Shown here piece after piece: positions 8,104-16,492 of a stretch of DNA of 64,000 nt. The position numbers and the translations under genes are program-made. Numbering within the stretch: position 1 is the stretch's first letter; each line of letters starts with the position of its first letter. The notes below the pieces were generated by a model. The model was not told the DNA's origin, searched no databases, and was given only the letters and a program-made list of their open reading frames with translations. This DNA is from Fimenecus sp900545625 (GTDB lineage: Bacteria; Bacillota; Clostridia; Oscillospirales; Acutalibacteraceae), in NCBI GenBank assembly GCA_963931525.1, contig OZ007023.1, forward strand, positions 1,550,001 to 1,614,000, read 5' to 3'.

Positions 8104-8781
8104 ATGCTGCATCTAACGCCAAGGCTTACGGCGGTCGCCGACTTAGTGCTGCCATGTGATTGCGTTGCAGACATCGGTACGGATCATGCGTATGTGCCTA
8201 TCTACCTTTTACAGGCAGGTAAGGTATCCCGTGCGATCGCTGCGGATATTCATAAACAGCCGTTAGAAAACGCACGCCGCTCGGTGGAACACTATGGTTT
8301 GGAAGATCGTGTGGAACTGCGTCTTTCCGATGGACTTCAAAACATATGTGCGGGTGAAGCGCAGACGATCATAATTGCAGGCATGGGCGGCGAGCAGATC
8401 GCCGAAATGCTGTATCTTACACCATGGCTGCAAAAAAAAGACACTCAGCTTGTTTTACAGCCTATGACACACAGCGAGGACGTGCGGCGCGCTTTGCGTG
8501 AAATCGGCTTTTCCAAGGTGTTTGAGACCACGGTCGCCGAGGGCAGACGCATTTATTTGGTGATTTCCGCTGCGTGGAATGATACAAAAATGTCGCGTGT
8601 AACGGCGGGCAGCGATTATATCGGTGCGCTTCGCCCACATGAGGTAGTGACTGACCGTCTGTTTTTACAAAATGTATTGCGCCGCCTACAAACAAAAGCG
8701 GATGCGCTGCGCGAAAAAGGCGATCAGCAGGCTGCGGCTTTGAACGAAATCATACGGGAGGTTTCTGATGCTTGCAGATGA
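8104..8781 (+). CDS. trmK: tRNA (adenine-22-N1)-methyltransferase
   Basis: A 225-residue SAM-dependent enzyme that methylates A22 in the D-loop of certain tRNAs. The SAM-binding glycine region is replaced, as usual in TrmK, by CVADIGTDHAYVP. IIAGMGGEQIAEML is the other family signature, followed by LVLQPMTHSEDVRR. A C-terminal coiled helix ends the protein. ATG 8104 follows TAAGGAGA by 3 to 4 bases; an in-frame GTG at 8059 has no ribosome site. The gene overlaps the next one by 14 bases. The same pair (yqfN-yqfO) occurs in Bacillus. Confidence 0.92.
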   Translation: MLHLTPRLTAVADLVLPCDCVADIGTDHAYVPIYLLQAGKVSRAIAADIHKQPLENARRSVEHYGLEDRVELRLSDGLQNICAGEAQTIIIAGMGGEQIAEMLYLTPWLQKKDTQLVLQPMTHSEDVRRALREIGFSKVFETTVAEGRRIYLVISAAWNDTKMSRVTAGSDYIGALRPHEVVTDRLFLQNVLRRLQTKADALREKGDQQAAALNEIIREVSDACR

Positions 8782-9511
8782 AATTTACGACTATATAGAC
8801 TCTATTGCGCCCTTTGCGGGACAGGCGGAATGGGACAACAGCGGCTTTTTGGTTGGAGAACGGAGCGCGAGTGCTGACCGCATTTTATTTGCACTCGATG
8901 CCACGCCGCAGGTGATCGAGGAAGCAGTGCAAAAGGATTGCACGCTGCTTATAACGCACCATCCAATCTTATTCAGCGCTGTAAAGGCTTTTACGGAATC
9001 CGATCCTGCTTACATCGCGGCAAAATGCGGCGTTTCTGTGATTTGCGCGCATACATCTTATGATTTTGCAGCGAACGGTGTTGCTGATGTATTGGCGGAG
9101 AAAGTCGGTCTTACCGATGTACACGCGTCGGAATGCGGTGAATTCCGTATCGGCAGAATCGAGTGTATAACGGCACAGGATTTTGCGCAAAAGTCAAAAG
9201 CGGTGCTGCATGCGCCCGTGTTTGTCGCCTTGCCGCAAAAACAGGTGCATACGGTCGCCGTTTGCGGCGGCGCAGGTGCATCCTTTTTGCACGCGGCAAA
9301 AGAGCAGGGGGCAGACCTGCTATTGACAGGCGAAGCCAAGCATCATGAAATGTTCGAAGCTGCTGCACTGGATATCGCTCTTGTCACGGCCGGGCATTTT
9401 GAAACGGAACACCCTGCCGTCCGTGCACTTTGCAAGCGAATTCAGGCGGCATTCCCCGACACGGTCTGCCTGCTTTCCGAGCAGACATCTCCTATGCAAA
9501 ACATCGAATAA
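8768..9511 (+). CDS. Nif3-family dinuclear metal protein (YqfO type)
   Basis: A 247-residue protein of the Nif3/YbgI family, which forms toroidal hexamers with a two-metal site. It is sometimes annotated as GTP cyclohydrolase I type 2, but the true activity is uncertain. Metal ligands are visible in LLITHHPILF, ICAHTSYDF and the C-terminal GHFETEHP. GEAKHHEMFEA is also conserved. The protein lacks the long PII-like insert of some relatives. It starts at ATG 8768 inside the end of trmK behind GGGAGG, so translation is probably coupled. RqcH follows 12 bases later. Confidence 0.9.
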   Translation: MLADEIYDYIDSIAPFAGQAEWDNSGFLVGERSASADRILFALDATPQVIEEAVQKDCTLLITHHPILFSAVKAFTESDPAYIAAKCGVSVICAHTSYDFAANGVADVLAEKVGLTDVHASECGEFRIGRIECITAQDFAQKSKAVLHAPVFVALPQKQVHTVAVCGGAGASFLHAAKEQGADLLLTGEAKHHEMFEAAALDIALVTAGHFETEHPAVRALCKRIQAAFPDTVCLLSEQTSPMQNIE

Positions 9512-9523
9512 AGGACACGAATC

Positions 9524-11257
9524 ATGGCACTCGACGGTATTACGCTGCATTTTATCAAAACAGAATTGGAAGAAGCGCTTGTGGGTGCGCGCGTAGAAAA
9601 AGTGCACCAGCCTGCGAAATGCGAGCTCACCTTGCATATGCGCACGCGCAGCGGCGCGTATCGGCTTCTTCTTTCGGCGGAGTCTGCGTCGCCGCGCATC
9701 CATATCACACAAAAGCCCGGCGAGAACCCGCAGAATCCGCCCATGCTCTGCATGTTGCTGCGCAAGCATTTAAGCGGGGCTGTACTTGTCGGATTGCGCC
9801 AATCTGGCCTTGACCGTGTGCTGTTTTTAGATTTTGACGCGACCAATGAGATCGGTGACAAGGTGCGGATGTCCCTTTGTGTAGAGATCATGGGGCAGCA
9901 CAGCAATATCATATTGATCGACGGAAATGGTATGATCTTAGATGCAGTCAAGCGTGTAGATTCCTCTAAATCCGCGTATCGAGAGATCTTACCCGGTGTA
10001 GCATATCAGCTCCCGCCGCAACAGGATAAAATACAGTTAACAAATGACAACATTTCCAATTGCCTTACCCGGCTGTTTATAAACCCTGAGCAGCAGCTTC
10101 CTGCGGCGCTTATGAAGAATATTGAGGGGATTTCGCCCATTGTCAGCCGCGAACTCGCTTTTCGCGCAGCAGGCGACTGCACCTGTACGGTGCGGGAGGC
10201 AGGAGAAGAACGGATAAAAAGTGCGCTTGAATATCTTAGCACTTGCTTGCAAAAAGTCCCGGCGCACTGTGTTGTTTGCGATGAAGAAGAGAAACCTTTT
10301 GACTTTTCTTTTTTAGAAATTTTGCAATACGGCAGCTTTTGCAAAAGAATCGAATACACTTCGTTCTGCACACTGCTTGATGATTTTTACGCGGAGCGTG
10401 ACCGCTTGCTGCGTGCCAAGCGAAGGGCAGGGGATTTGTATAAAACTCTGCAAACGCTGCGTGAACGAACTGCGCGGAAGATGGCAAATCGTCAGGCACA
10501 GCTCAAAGACAGCGCCGAAAAAGATCGTCTGCGCATCTTCGGAGAACTTATCCAAGCGAATCAGTACGCTCTCGAAAAAGGCGCGAGCTTTTATGAATTG
10601 GAAAATTATTATGATAACAACCAGCCGGTGCGAATTCCGGCAGATCCTGCGTTGACGCCGTCGCAAAATGCACAGAAATATTACAAAGCGTATAAGAAAG
10701 CCTCTACGGCAGAGAAAATGCTTGCTGAGCTCATTGCCCATGACGAGCAGGAGCTTAGTTATTTTGCGTCCGTGGAGGACACGCTTTCCCGCGCCGAAGC
10801 AGAAAGCGATCTCGCTGCCATTCGGCAGGAGCTGATCGACGGCAAATATTTGAAGCGTAAAAAGGGCGGCAAACAGAGACTTCCGAAAGAGCTGCCGCCG
10901 CATAAATTCAAGACGAGCGAGGGCTTTACGGTGCTTGTCGGGCGCAACAACGTCCAAAACGATAAGCTGACGCTGAAAACGGCAAAAAATTATGATATGT
11001 GGCTGCATACGCAGCATTATGCGGGTTCACATACGATCTTAGTTTCTGATAACCGTGAAATCACTGACCAAGCCATTTCTGAAGCCGCCGCGATCGCCGC
11101 TTTTTTCAGCAGTGCGTGCGATGCGCAAAAGGTGCCTGTTGATTATACCCGCGTCAAGAATATCAAAAAGCCTGCTGGCGCTAAGCCCGGTAAGGTGATC
11201 TACAATACCTACAACACCATTTATGTTACACCTGCCGAGCCGAAAGAAGAATCCTAA
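9524..11257 (+). CDS. rqcH: RqcH, ribosome quality-control NFACT protein
   Basis: A 577-residue protein that binds stalled 50S-peptidyl-tRNA complexes and recruits tRNA-Ala to add C-terminal alanine tails. The NFACT-N domain holds the key Asp97-Arg98 pair in SGLDRVLFLDF at the same residue numbers as B. subtilis RqcH, and the conserved EIMGQHSNIIL. A helix-hairpin-helix region (about 170-230), a long coiled coil (about 280-430) and the NFACT-R domain (about 455-565, with VLVGRNNVQND and DMWLHTQHYAGSH) follow. It is often misnamed a fibronectin-binding protein. It is the last gene of the ileS-trmK cluster and ends at a terminator. All active-site residues I can check are present. Confidence 0.94.
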   Translation: MALDGITLHFIKTELEEALVGARVEKVHQPAKCELTLHMRTRSGAYRLLLSAESASPRIHITQKPGENPQNPPMLCMLLRKHLSGAVLVGLRQSGLDRVLFLDFDATNEIGDKVRMSLCVEIMGQHSNIILIDGNGMILDAVKRVDSSKSAYREILPGVAYQLPPQQDKIQLTNDNISNCLTRLFINPEQQLPAALMKNIEGISPIVSRELAFRAAGDCTCTVREAGEERIKSALEYLSTCLQKVPAHCVVCDEEEKPFDFSFLEILQYGSFCKRIEYTSFCTLLDDFYAERDRLLRAKRRAGDLYKTLQTLRERTARKMANRQAQLKDSAEKDRLRIFGELIQANQYALEKGASFYELENYYDNNQPVRIPADPALTPSQNAQKYYKAYKKASTAEKMLAELIAHDEQELSYFASVEDTLSRAEAESDLAAIRQELIDGKYLKRKKGGKQRLPKELPPHKFKTSEGFTVLVGRNNVQNDKLTLKTAKNYDMWLHTQHYAGSHTILVSDNREITDQAISEAAAIAAFFSSACDAQKVPVDYTRVKNIKKPAGAKPGKVIYNTYNTIYVTPAEPKEES

Positions 11258-11262
11258 GCAGA

Positions 11263-11296
11263 AAAACGGCGCTGTGCAAAAACACAGCGCCGTTTT
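11263..11296. terminator. Bidirectional terminator between rqcH and the DUF378 gene
   Basis: A perfect 14-bp stem (11263-11276 and 11283-11296) with a CAAAAA loop. Its A-run and T-run flanks let it work for both converging genes. Confidence 0.9.
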
Positions 11297-11311
11297 AGCT
11301 TTTGTTAACGG

Positions 11312-11530
11312 TTACTCATCGTTATCGGCGGGTGCAAGGACTTCGCTTTCGCGGAAGAGCAGGGAGATGCACCAAACCGCCGCAATGGCGACAAGCGTAT
11401 AAATGATTCTGCTGATTACGGCGTCCTGCCCGCCGAAGATCCAGCCGACAATATCAAATTGGAAAAGCCCGATGGAGCCCCAGTTGATGCCGCCGATGAT
11501 GACCAGAATCAGCGCGATCCTATCCAGCAT
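11312..11530 (-). CDS. DUF378 small membrane protein
   Basis: A 72-residue inner-membrane protein with two predicted membrane helices, LALILV-like residues 5-25 and IIYTLVAIAAVWCISLLF near residues 42-60. The DUF378 signature GGINWGSIGLFQFDIVGWIFG lies between the helices. The function of this family is unknown. ATG at 11530 is preferred: AAGGAG (11540-11545) lies 9 bases ahead, while the in-frame TTG at 11539 touches it. The gene runs in the same direction as metK, about 90 bases downstream of it, and may be read through from there. Confidence 0.85.
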   Translation of the reverse strand: MLDRIALILVIIGGINWGSIGLFQFDIVGWIFGGQDAVISRIIYTLVAIAAVWCISLLFRESEVLAPADNDE

Positions 11531-11617
11531 ATTTCTCAACTCCTTATCAATGCTTATTGATAGTATAGCTCGAAACAGCGTGGATATACGATTCCTAAAT
11601 TTTTACAAAACTGCCAA

Positions 11618-12805
11618 TTAAAGTGTGCCGGCCGCTTTTCTTAATGCGTCAACGCGGTCGGTTCGCTCCCATGTCAGATCCAGATCTGTTCTGCCCATGT
11701 GACCGTAAGCGGCAAGCGGGCGATAGATCGGGCGGCGCAGATCCAGATATTCGATGATTGCCGCCGGCCGCAAGTCAAACACCTCGGTAACGATTTCGCT
11801 TAATACGTCATCCGAAAGCGTACCCGTCCCGAATGTGTCAACCATGACCGAAACCGGATTCGCAACGCCGATGGCGTAAGCAAGCTGGATTTCACAGCGC
11901 CTTGCAAGACCTGCCGCGACAATGTTTTTTGCAACATACCGCGCTGCGTATGCGGCGGAACGGTCTACCTTGGTCGGATCCTTGCCGGAAAAGCAGCCGC
12001 CGCCGTGACGGCCGATGCCGCCGTAGGTGTCCACAATGATCTTTCTGCCCGTTAGCCCGGAATCCCCTGCAGGACCGCCTGTGACAAACCTACCCGTGGG
12101 GTTGACATAAATGATCGTATCTTCGTCAAACAGATTTTCAGGTACAACGGGCTTAATGACATGCTGTAAAATGTCTGAGCGGATCTGCGCAAGCGGGATC
12201 TCCGCACGATGCTGCGCCGAGACCACGACCGTATCGATGCGCACAGGCTTGTTGTCGTCGTATTCAACCGTGACCTGTGTTTTGCCGTCCGGGAACAGAT
12301 ACGGCAGTGTGCCATCCTTGCGCACATCGGTCAGACGCTTTGCGAGTTTATGCGCCAAAGCAATGGGCAGCGGCATCAGCTCCTGCGTCTCACAGCAGGC
12401 ATAGCCGAACATCATGCCCTGGTCGCCCGCACCGTGCAGGTTATAGTCGTCTTTGATCCCGGTTTTTAATTCATAAGAAGCGTCCACGCCCATGGCAATG
12501 TCCGCCGACTGCTTGTCAATGGCAATGTCCACGCGGCAGGTATGGCCGTTGAAGCCGGCATCATCATTGTCATAGCCGATCTCGCAAACCACATCACGCG
12601 CGATCTTTTCAATGTCTACCTTGGCAGTCGTGGTGATCTCGCCCATGACCATCAGTCGGTTCGTGATGCAGGTCGTCTCGCACGCAACGCGACCGTTCGG
12701 ATCCTGTGCCAAAATTGCGTCTAAAATCGCATCGGAAACGGTATCGCAAACCTTATCAGGATGCCCTTCCGTTACGGATTCGGATGTAAAAAGATGTTTT
12801 GTCAT
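11618..12805 (-). CDS. metK: S-adenosylmethionine synthetase
   Basis: A 395-residue enzyme making SAM from methionine and ATP. Family signatures are all present: SVTEGHPDKVCD (ATP site), HGAGDQGMMFGYA near residue 120, DTYGGIGRHGGGCFSGKDPTKVDRS (P-loop-like motif; the usual Ala is Cys here), and ANPVSVMVDTFGTG. The length is normal. It starts at ATG 12805 behind AAAAGGAG. A SAM-I riboswitch with terminator controls it (12853-12993), giving product feedback at transcription. Confidence 0.98.
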   Translation of the reverse strand: MTKHLFTSESVTEGHPDKVCDTVSDAILDAILAQDPNGRVACETTCITNRLMVMGEITTTAKVDIEKIARDVVCEIGYDNDDAGFNGHTCRVDIAIDKQSADIAMGVDASYELKTGIKDDYNLHGAGDQGMMFGYACCETQELMPLPIALAHKLAKRLTDVRKDGTLPYLFPDGKTQVTVEYDDNKPVRIDTVVVSAQHRAEIPLAQIRSDILQHVIKPVVPENLFDEDTIIYVNPTGRFVTGGPAGDSGLTGRKIIVDTYGGIGRHGGGCFSGKDPTKVDRSAAYAARYVAKNIVAAGLARRCEIQLAYAIGVANPVSVMVDTFGTGTLSDDVLSEIVTEVFDLRPAAIIEYLDLRRPIYRPLAAYGHMGRTDLDLTWERTDRVDALRKAAGTL

Positions 12806-12852
12806 ATGTTGTACAGTCTCCTTTTAAAAATCCAGGCGGATACATATCCTTG

Positions 12853-12889
12853 CAAAAAAAGCACCTCGGGCGCGGCCCGCGGTGCTTTT
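12853..12889 (-). terminator. Expression-platform terminator of the metK riboswitch
   Basis: On the minus strand a 12-bp GC-rich stem around AGCACC...GGTGCT with a single mismatch is followed by seven Us (A-run at 12854-12860). Ligand binding upstream should let it form. Confidence 0.88.
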
Positions 12890-12897
12890 CTCATCAC

Positions 12898-12993
12898 CTT
12901 ATCTTTCAGCTAAACGCTGTGGGATTTGGCACCTTGCACTGCGTGCAGGTTGCCGGACTTCACAGGGCCTGTCCCTCCGTCACTCTTTATAAG
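12898..12993 (-). ncRNA. SAM-I (S-box) riboswitch before metK
   Basis: The minus-strand leader reads from CTTATAAAGAG through GGAGGGACAGGCCCTGTGAAG, CCGGCAACC and AAGGTGCCAAATCC to GATAAG. These are the conserved S-box blocks: the P1 helix closed by CTTAT/ATAAG, the kink-turn GAGTGACGGA region, the GGCAACC core and the AAGGTGC pseudoknot partner. A terminator sits just downstream. High SAM should end transcription before metK. Confidence 0.95.
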
Positions 12994-13023
12994 GAATATT
13001 AGGTATATCCGTTTGTATCAAAC

Positions 13024-13052
13024 ATTGTATAACGGAACGCTGGGCTTGTCAA
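13024..13052 (-). promoter_or_regulatory. Promoter of the SAM-I riboswitch/metK
   Basis: TTGACA (13047-13052 on the minus strand), exactly 17 bases, then TACAAT (13024-13029). The start falls about 25 bases ahead of the aptamer. Confidence 0.85.
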
Positions 13053-13103
13053 CCGCAGACGGACACATTTTGCAAAAAATTGACAATTTCAAAATGCTTT
13101 TTC

Positions 13104-13685
13104 TTAACAGAGGGCCTCTGAGAACTGCGATTCAGTGTCCGTTAAGATCGTCTGCGGATCATTGCCGATAATATCTAGCCCTTCTGCAGCAATGCGATAC
13201 GACTGCTTTACGCCGAAAAACTGTTCCATAACGGCGCGGATATAGGTGAACCCAAAGTCGTTTTCACCAATATATCCGCCCGCAGTCGTGATGTAAACCA
13301 GCCGTTCTGCGCGGCAGAGGCTAACGGGTCGACCTGTCTCGTCGTAAGCAAAGGTCACCCCTGAGCAGCTCACATTTTCAACATAAAGCTTCAACAGCGC
13401 CGGAAAAGAAAAGTCCCAATACGGCGCCGCAATCACGATCCATTGTGCGTTTCGGAAGGTATTAGCATGCACAAAAAAGGACGCATCGGTTTGACCGTCA
13501 TGCAAAAGGCGATCACGTTCGTGCAGCCGCGCTTTATCGAGGGGCTGCAGCCCGAGCGCGTCGAGCTTCAAATGCGTGATCTGCGCATCCGCCAATTTGG
13601 ATAAAAATCGGTTGGCGAGATCGAGTGTGCGTGAAGCGTCCGCGCGCACGCAGGCATCCAAAAACAGAACGTCCTTTTTCGGCAT
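13104..13685 (-). CDS. FMN-dependent NAD(P)H oxidoreductase, flavodoxin-like fold
   Basis: A 193-residue protein of the flavodoxin_2/AzoR group, likely reducing quinones or azo compounds with FMN and NAD(P)H. The N-terminal strand VLFLDACVR and the serine/arginine patch that follows would hold the FMN phosphate. IAAPYWDFSFPALLKLYVE and TTAGGYIGENDFGFTYIRAVMEQFFG are the characteristic second and third loops. It starts at ATG 13685 behind GGAGG and follows ribU by 13 bases. Co-transcription with a riboflavin importer fits a flavoenzyme. The substrate cannot be told from sequence. Confidence 0.85.
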   Translation of the reverse strand: MPKKDVLFLDACVRADASRTLDLANRFLSKLADAQITHLKLDALGLQPLDKARLHERDRLLHDGQTDASFFVHANTFRNAQWIVIAAPYWDFSFPALLKLYVENVSCSGVTFAYDETGRPVSLCRAERLVYITTAGGYIGENDFGFTYIRAVMEQFFGVKQSYRIAAEGLDIIGNDPQTILTDTESQFSEALC

Positions 13686-13698
13686 GGTTTTCCTCCGT

Positions 13699-14328
13699 TC
13701 AGCCTGCTTTCCCTTTTAAAACCGGGGATAAGCGTTTATACAAAATAAATGTGACTACGGTGCACAGCATACCTTTGATGAAAGTAAACGGGACATTGAA
13801 GACCAAGAGCGCTTTCCAAAGATTGTCTACAGAAGGCAGGATCGTCTGATACGCTGCAAGGATAGCATCCATCGGCATGAAATTGGTATAGACCGGGTAA
13901 ACGATAAAATAGTTGGTGAACAGGCTGAATACAGCCATGCAGCAAGCACCCGTTAGCGCGCCGAGAAAAGCAAATTTGCGGTTCTTTTTACGCTTATATA
14001 TGAGCCCTGCGGGAATCACCAGAAAACAGCCCAAAATAAAGTTGGAAAGCTCGCCGACACCGCCTGTTGAGGTGGTCAGCAGATTGATAAGATTTTTCAA
14101 CAGACAGACCATAACGCCGCTCAAAGGGCCTAAAGAAAATGAGGCGATCAGCGCAGGAAAGTCGGAAAGATCCATTTTGATGAAGTTCGGCATCAGCGGT
14201 ACGCTGAAATCCAAAAACATCAAAACGGCGGACACGGCAGCAAGCAGCGCAGTGACAGTCAGTTTACGGATGCGCACCCCGGAAAAGACCTTCTTTTTGT
14301 TAGTGGTTCGGACAGCTTGTGCGGACAT
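13699..14328 (-). CDS. ribU: Riboflavin ECF transporter S component
   Basis: A 209-residue membrane protein, the substrate-binding part of an energy-coupling-factor transporter that takes up riboflavin. About six membrane helices are visible. The family signature lies in helix 1 and its loop, LTVTALLAAVSAVLMFLDF and MPNFIKMDLSDFPALI, followed by GPLSGVMVCLLKNLINLL and TGGVGELSNFILG. The shared EcfAAT module is not in the window. The call is strengthened by the FMN riboswitch directly upstream. It starts at ATG 14328. Confidence 0.93.
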   Translation of the reverse strand: MSAQAVRTTNKKKVFSGVRIRKLTVTALLAAVSAVLMFLDFSVPLMPNFIKMDLSDFPALIASFSLGPLSGVMVCLLKNLINLLTTSTGGVGELSNFILGCFLVIPAGLIYKRKKNRKFAFLGALTGACCMAVFSLFTNYFIVYPVYTNFMPMDAILAAYQTILPSVDNLWKALLVFNVPFTFIKGMLCTVVTFILYKRLSPVLKGKAG

Positions 14329-14370
14329 AATACATCGTCCCTTTCAAAAAATATTCAAATGCGGCTGTCC

Positions 14371-14406
14371 AAAAGAAAATGCCCCGCAAGAAAAGTCTTG
14401 CGAGGC
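14371..14406 (-). terminator. Terminator of the FMN riboswitch
   Basis: On the minus strand an 11-bp stem (GCCTCGCAAGA with TCTTGCGGGGC, one G-U pair) is followed by a U-rich run. It lies between aptamer and ribU. Confidence 0.85.
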
Positions 14407-14421
14407 GAAAGTGCAGAAAAA

Positions 14422-14530
14422 GCATCTTCTTTCATCCGGACTTTGACCGTCGGTTCGGGAATTGCACCCGATCAGCAAAAAGCTTGTGGACTTTTACCAC
14501 CGGTGGGGACTTTCACCCCGCCTTGAAGAC
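14422..14530 (-). ncRNA. FMN riboswitch (RFN element) before ribU
   Basis: The minus-strand leader has the RFN blocks in order: GTCTTCAAGGCGGGGTGAAA, GTCCCCACCGGTGGTAAAAG, GATCGGGTGCAATTCCCG, ACCGACGGTCAAAGTCCGG and ATGAAAGAAGAT, which closes P1 with the first block. A terminator follows, so FMN should switch ribU off by premature termination. Confidence 0.95.
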
Positions 14531-14550
14531 AGCTGTTGATTTGTACTGCC

Positions 14551-14579
14551 ATTATATGCTTATGATCTTGATTTGTCAA
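14551..14579 (-). promoter_or_regulatory. Consensus promoter of the FMN riboswitch/ribU
   Basis: Perfect TTGACA (14574-14579) and TATAAT (14551-14556) on the minus strand, 17 bases apart. The -35 box overlaps the last codons of the upstream MFS gene. Confidence 0.9.
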
Positions 14580-15807
14580 CCCGTGTACCGGCGGATTTTC
14601 GGAACACGCCCAAAAGCACCAGCCCCAAAATGGAAAGGAGCGGGAAAAGATTGCCGAAGCCCAGCCCGACTTTCAGCGCAGCGCCGTCCGTAAGGCTTGC
14701 GTCTGCGCGCTGTGCGGCAGAGGAGACGAAGCTGACGATCCAGGGGCCTACCGAGCAGCCAATGTCCCCCAGAATGGCAAGCACGCCGAACATTGCAGCA
14801 CCGCCGTTCGGATAAAGCGAAGAAACCAGACTGAATGTACCGGGCCAAAACAGACTGATCGAAAAGCCTGTAAGCGCGCAGCCGAACAGCGCAAGCAGGG
14901 GATTCGGCGAGACAGCGGTGGTCGTATAACAGATAATGCATAATACCGCGCAGAAAAACATTGCCTTTTTTAAGTCCAGCCGATTGCCGTAAATGCCGAA
15001 CAGCAGCCGCCCAAGCCCCATAAATACAGCAAACAGGCAGGGGCCGAGCAGATCGCCCATGACTTTGGTGACGCCGAGCCCCGTTTCGGCGAAGAACGAT
15101 GACCACTGCGACATCGCAAGCTCCGAAGCGCCTGCACACAGCATAAGCAGCATAGCGATACGGAAATTTCGTTCAGAAAACAGCTTGCCAAGCGGAATTT
15201 TTTCTTCTTCCTTGAGTGTTTTCGGAAAGGGGAGCGTAGTAAAGTTTATCAGGTTCACAAACGGCACGCAAGCCCAGACCAGCGGCAAAACGTACCAGTA
15301 GGAATTCCCCGCAAACCAGACAAAAAGGGTTGAAAGCGCGACAACAGTCATTTGTCCCCAACAATAAAACGAGTGTAAAAGGCTCATGTCTGCTTCTTTT
15401 TTGTTGCTTGGAATAGCGTCCACGATCGGGCTGATGGTCACTTCGATCATACCGCTGCCCATGGCGGAAATGACAGTTGCAAGCACCAGCGCCGGGAAAG
15501 GAGCGGACACGAACCGCGGCAGTGTGCCGAGCAGAATAAGTCCCACCGTTGCACAGGCGTGCGAAGTAAGGATGACTTTTTTATATCCAATTCGATCTAC
15601 GACTTTGACGGAAATCAGGTCCACAACGGTCTGAGAAAGGAAATTGATGAGGATCAGGCTGCCGATCTGGGTCAGCGAAATGCTGAATTCCTCCTGAAAA
15701 ACGATAAACAGGATGGGGGAAAGATTATTGATGATGGCCTGCACAAAATACCCTGCATAGCAGGCGATCGTAGTACCTTTGTAGGTTCGCTGCATAAAAT
15801 TAAACAT
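14560..15807 (-). CDS. Major facilitator superfamily transporter
   Basis: About 415 residues with twelve predicted membrane helices in two halves and the MFS motif-A type loop DRIGYKKVIL between helices 2 and 3. It resembles fucose-permease/YfkF-like MFS members common in Clostridia, but no substrate can be read from the sequence. The ATG at 15807 has GGAG only one base ahead, and the in-frame ATG at 15795 about 13 bases behind it is a good alternative. Either start overlaps or abuts the end of the SanA-like gene (stop at 15800), so the two genes are translationally linked. The gene's end carries the ribU promoter. Confidence 0.8.
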   Translation of the reverse strand: MFNFMQRTYKGTTIACYAGYFVQAIINNLSPILFIVFQEEFSISLTQIGSLILINFLSQTVVDLISVKVVDRIGYKKVILTSHACATVGLILLGTLPRFVSAPFPALVLATVISAMGSGMIEVTISPIVDAIPSNKKEADMSLLHSFYCWGQMTVVALSTLFVWFAGNSYWYVLPLVWACVPFVNLINFTTLPFPKTLKEEEKIPLGKLFSERNFRIAMLLMLCAGASELAMSQWSSFFAETGLGVTKVMGDLLGPCLFAVFMGLGRLLFGIYGNRLDLKKAMFFCAVLCIICYTTTAVSPNPLLALFGCALTGFSISLFWPGTFSLVSSLYPNGGAAMFGVLAILGDIGCSVGPWIVSFVSSAAQRADASLTDGAALKVGLGFGNLFPLLSILGLVLLGVFRKSAGTRVDKSRS

Positions 15808-16489
15808 ACTCCTTGTCGTCGGAAAGTTCAGCTGAGCCGCTGATCGGGATGGCTTCGCCAAGATACGTCGGCTCCGGCAGGAAAATACATGTAAATAAGT
15901 CCTTCACGCGCGCAAGCGATTCGCGCACTTGATTTCGGACATCTGTTGCGAGCGCGTAATCCTGCCTGTCCGCCGCAACACCATACGCCTCCAAGCCCAA
16001 TGCACGCGCAATATAAACCGCTCTGTAAAGATGGTAACCCTGTGTTACAATAATGACCTTACGGACACCGAAAATATCACGCGCGCGGTACATGGAGTCG
16101 TAGGTGGAAAACCCGGCGTGATCCAAGAATATGACGTTCGGTTCTATGCCTTTGTCCACACAATATTGCTTCATGCTGTTGACTTCATCATAATTTTTCT
16201 GCCCGTGGTCGCCGCTCATCAAAAGCCTGTCCGAAGCGCCGTCTTCATACAGAGCAAGACCTGTCAGAACACGGTCTTCGAGCATGGGGCTTAATATATC
16301 ATTGCCATATACGGCGCAGCCGAGCACAAGAATGCAGTCTGCATCCAGCTTGCACGCTTCTTCCTCGGTTAAAATATGCGGCCGTGCTGTCAGGATGACC
16401 GCCGCATTGATGCCGCCGAATACAGCAGCTCCAAGCAAGCAGAGGCAGATGAAAGCCAAAATAATTTTTTTCAAGCGTTTTTTACGCAT
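15800..16489 (-). CDS. SanA/YdcF-like DUF218 membrane-anchored protein
   Basis: 229 residues. One N-terminal membrane helix (about 8-30) is followed by an extracytoplasmic DUF218 domain. Family motifs are clear: ADCILVLGCAVYGND, LLMSGDHG, DEVNSMKQY, FLDHAGFSTYDSMYRARDIF and ITQGYHLYRA-like VTQGYHLYRAVYIA. SanA and ElyC relatives affect cell-envelope barrier function and peptidoglycan precursor metabolism, but the reaction is not known. The gene sits three bases after manA and overlaps the MFS gene, forming a manA-sanA-MFS unit. Confidence 0.85.
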   Translation of the reverse strand: MRKKRLKKIILAFICLCLLGAAVFGGINAAVILTARPHILTEEEACKLDADCILVLGCAVYGNDILSPMLEDRVLTGLALYEDGASDRLLMSGDHGQKNYDEVNSMKQYCVDKGIEPNVIFLDHAGFSTYDSMYRARDIFGVRKVIIVTQGYHLYRAVYIARALGLEAYGVAADRQDYALATDVRNQVRESLARVKDLFTCIFLPEPTYLGEAIPISGSAELSDDKEYV

Positions 16490-16492
16490 GAC

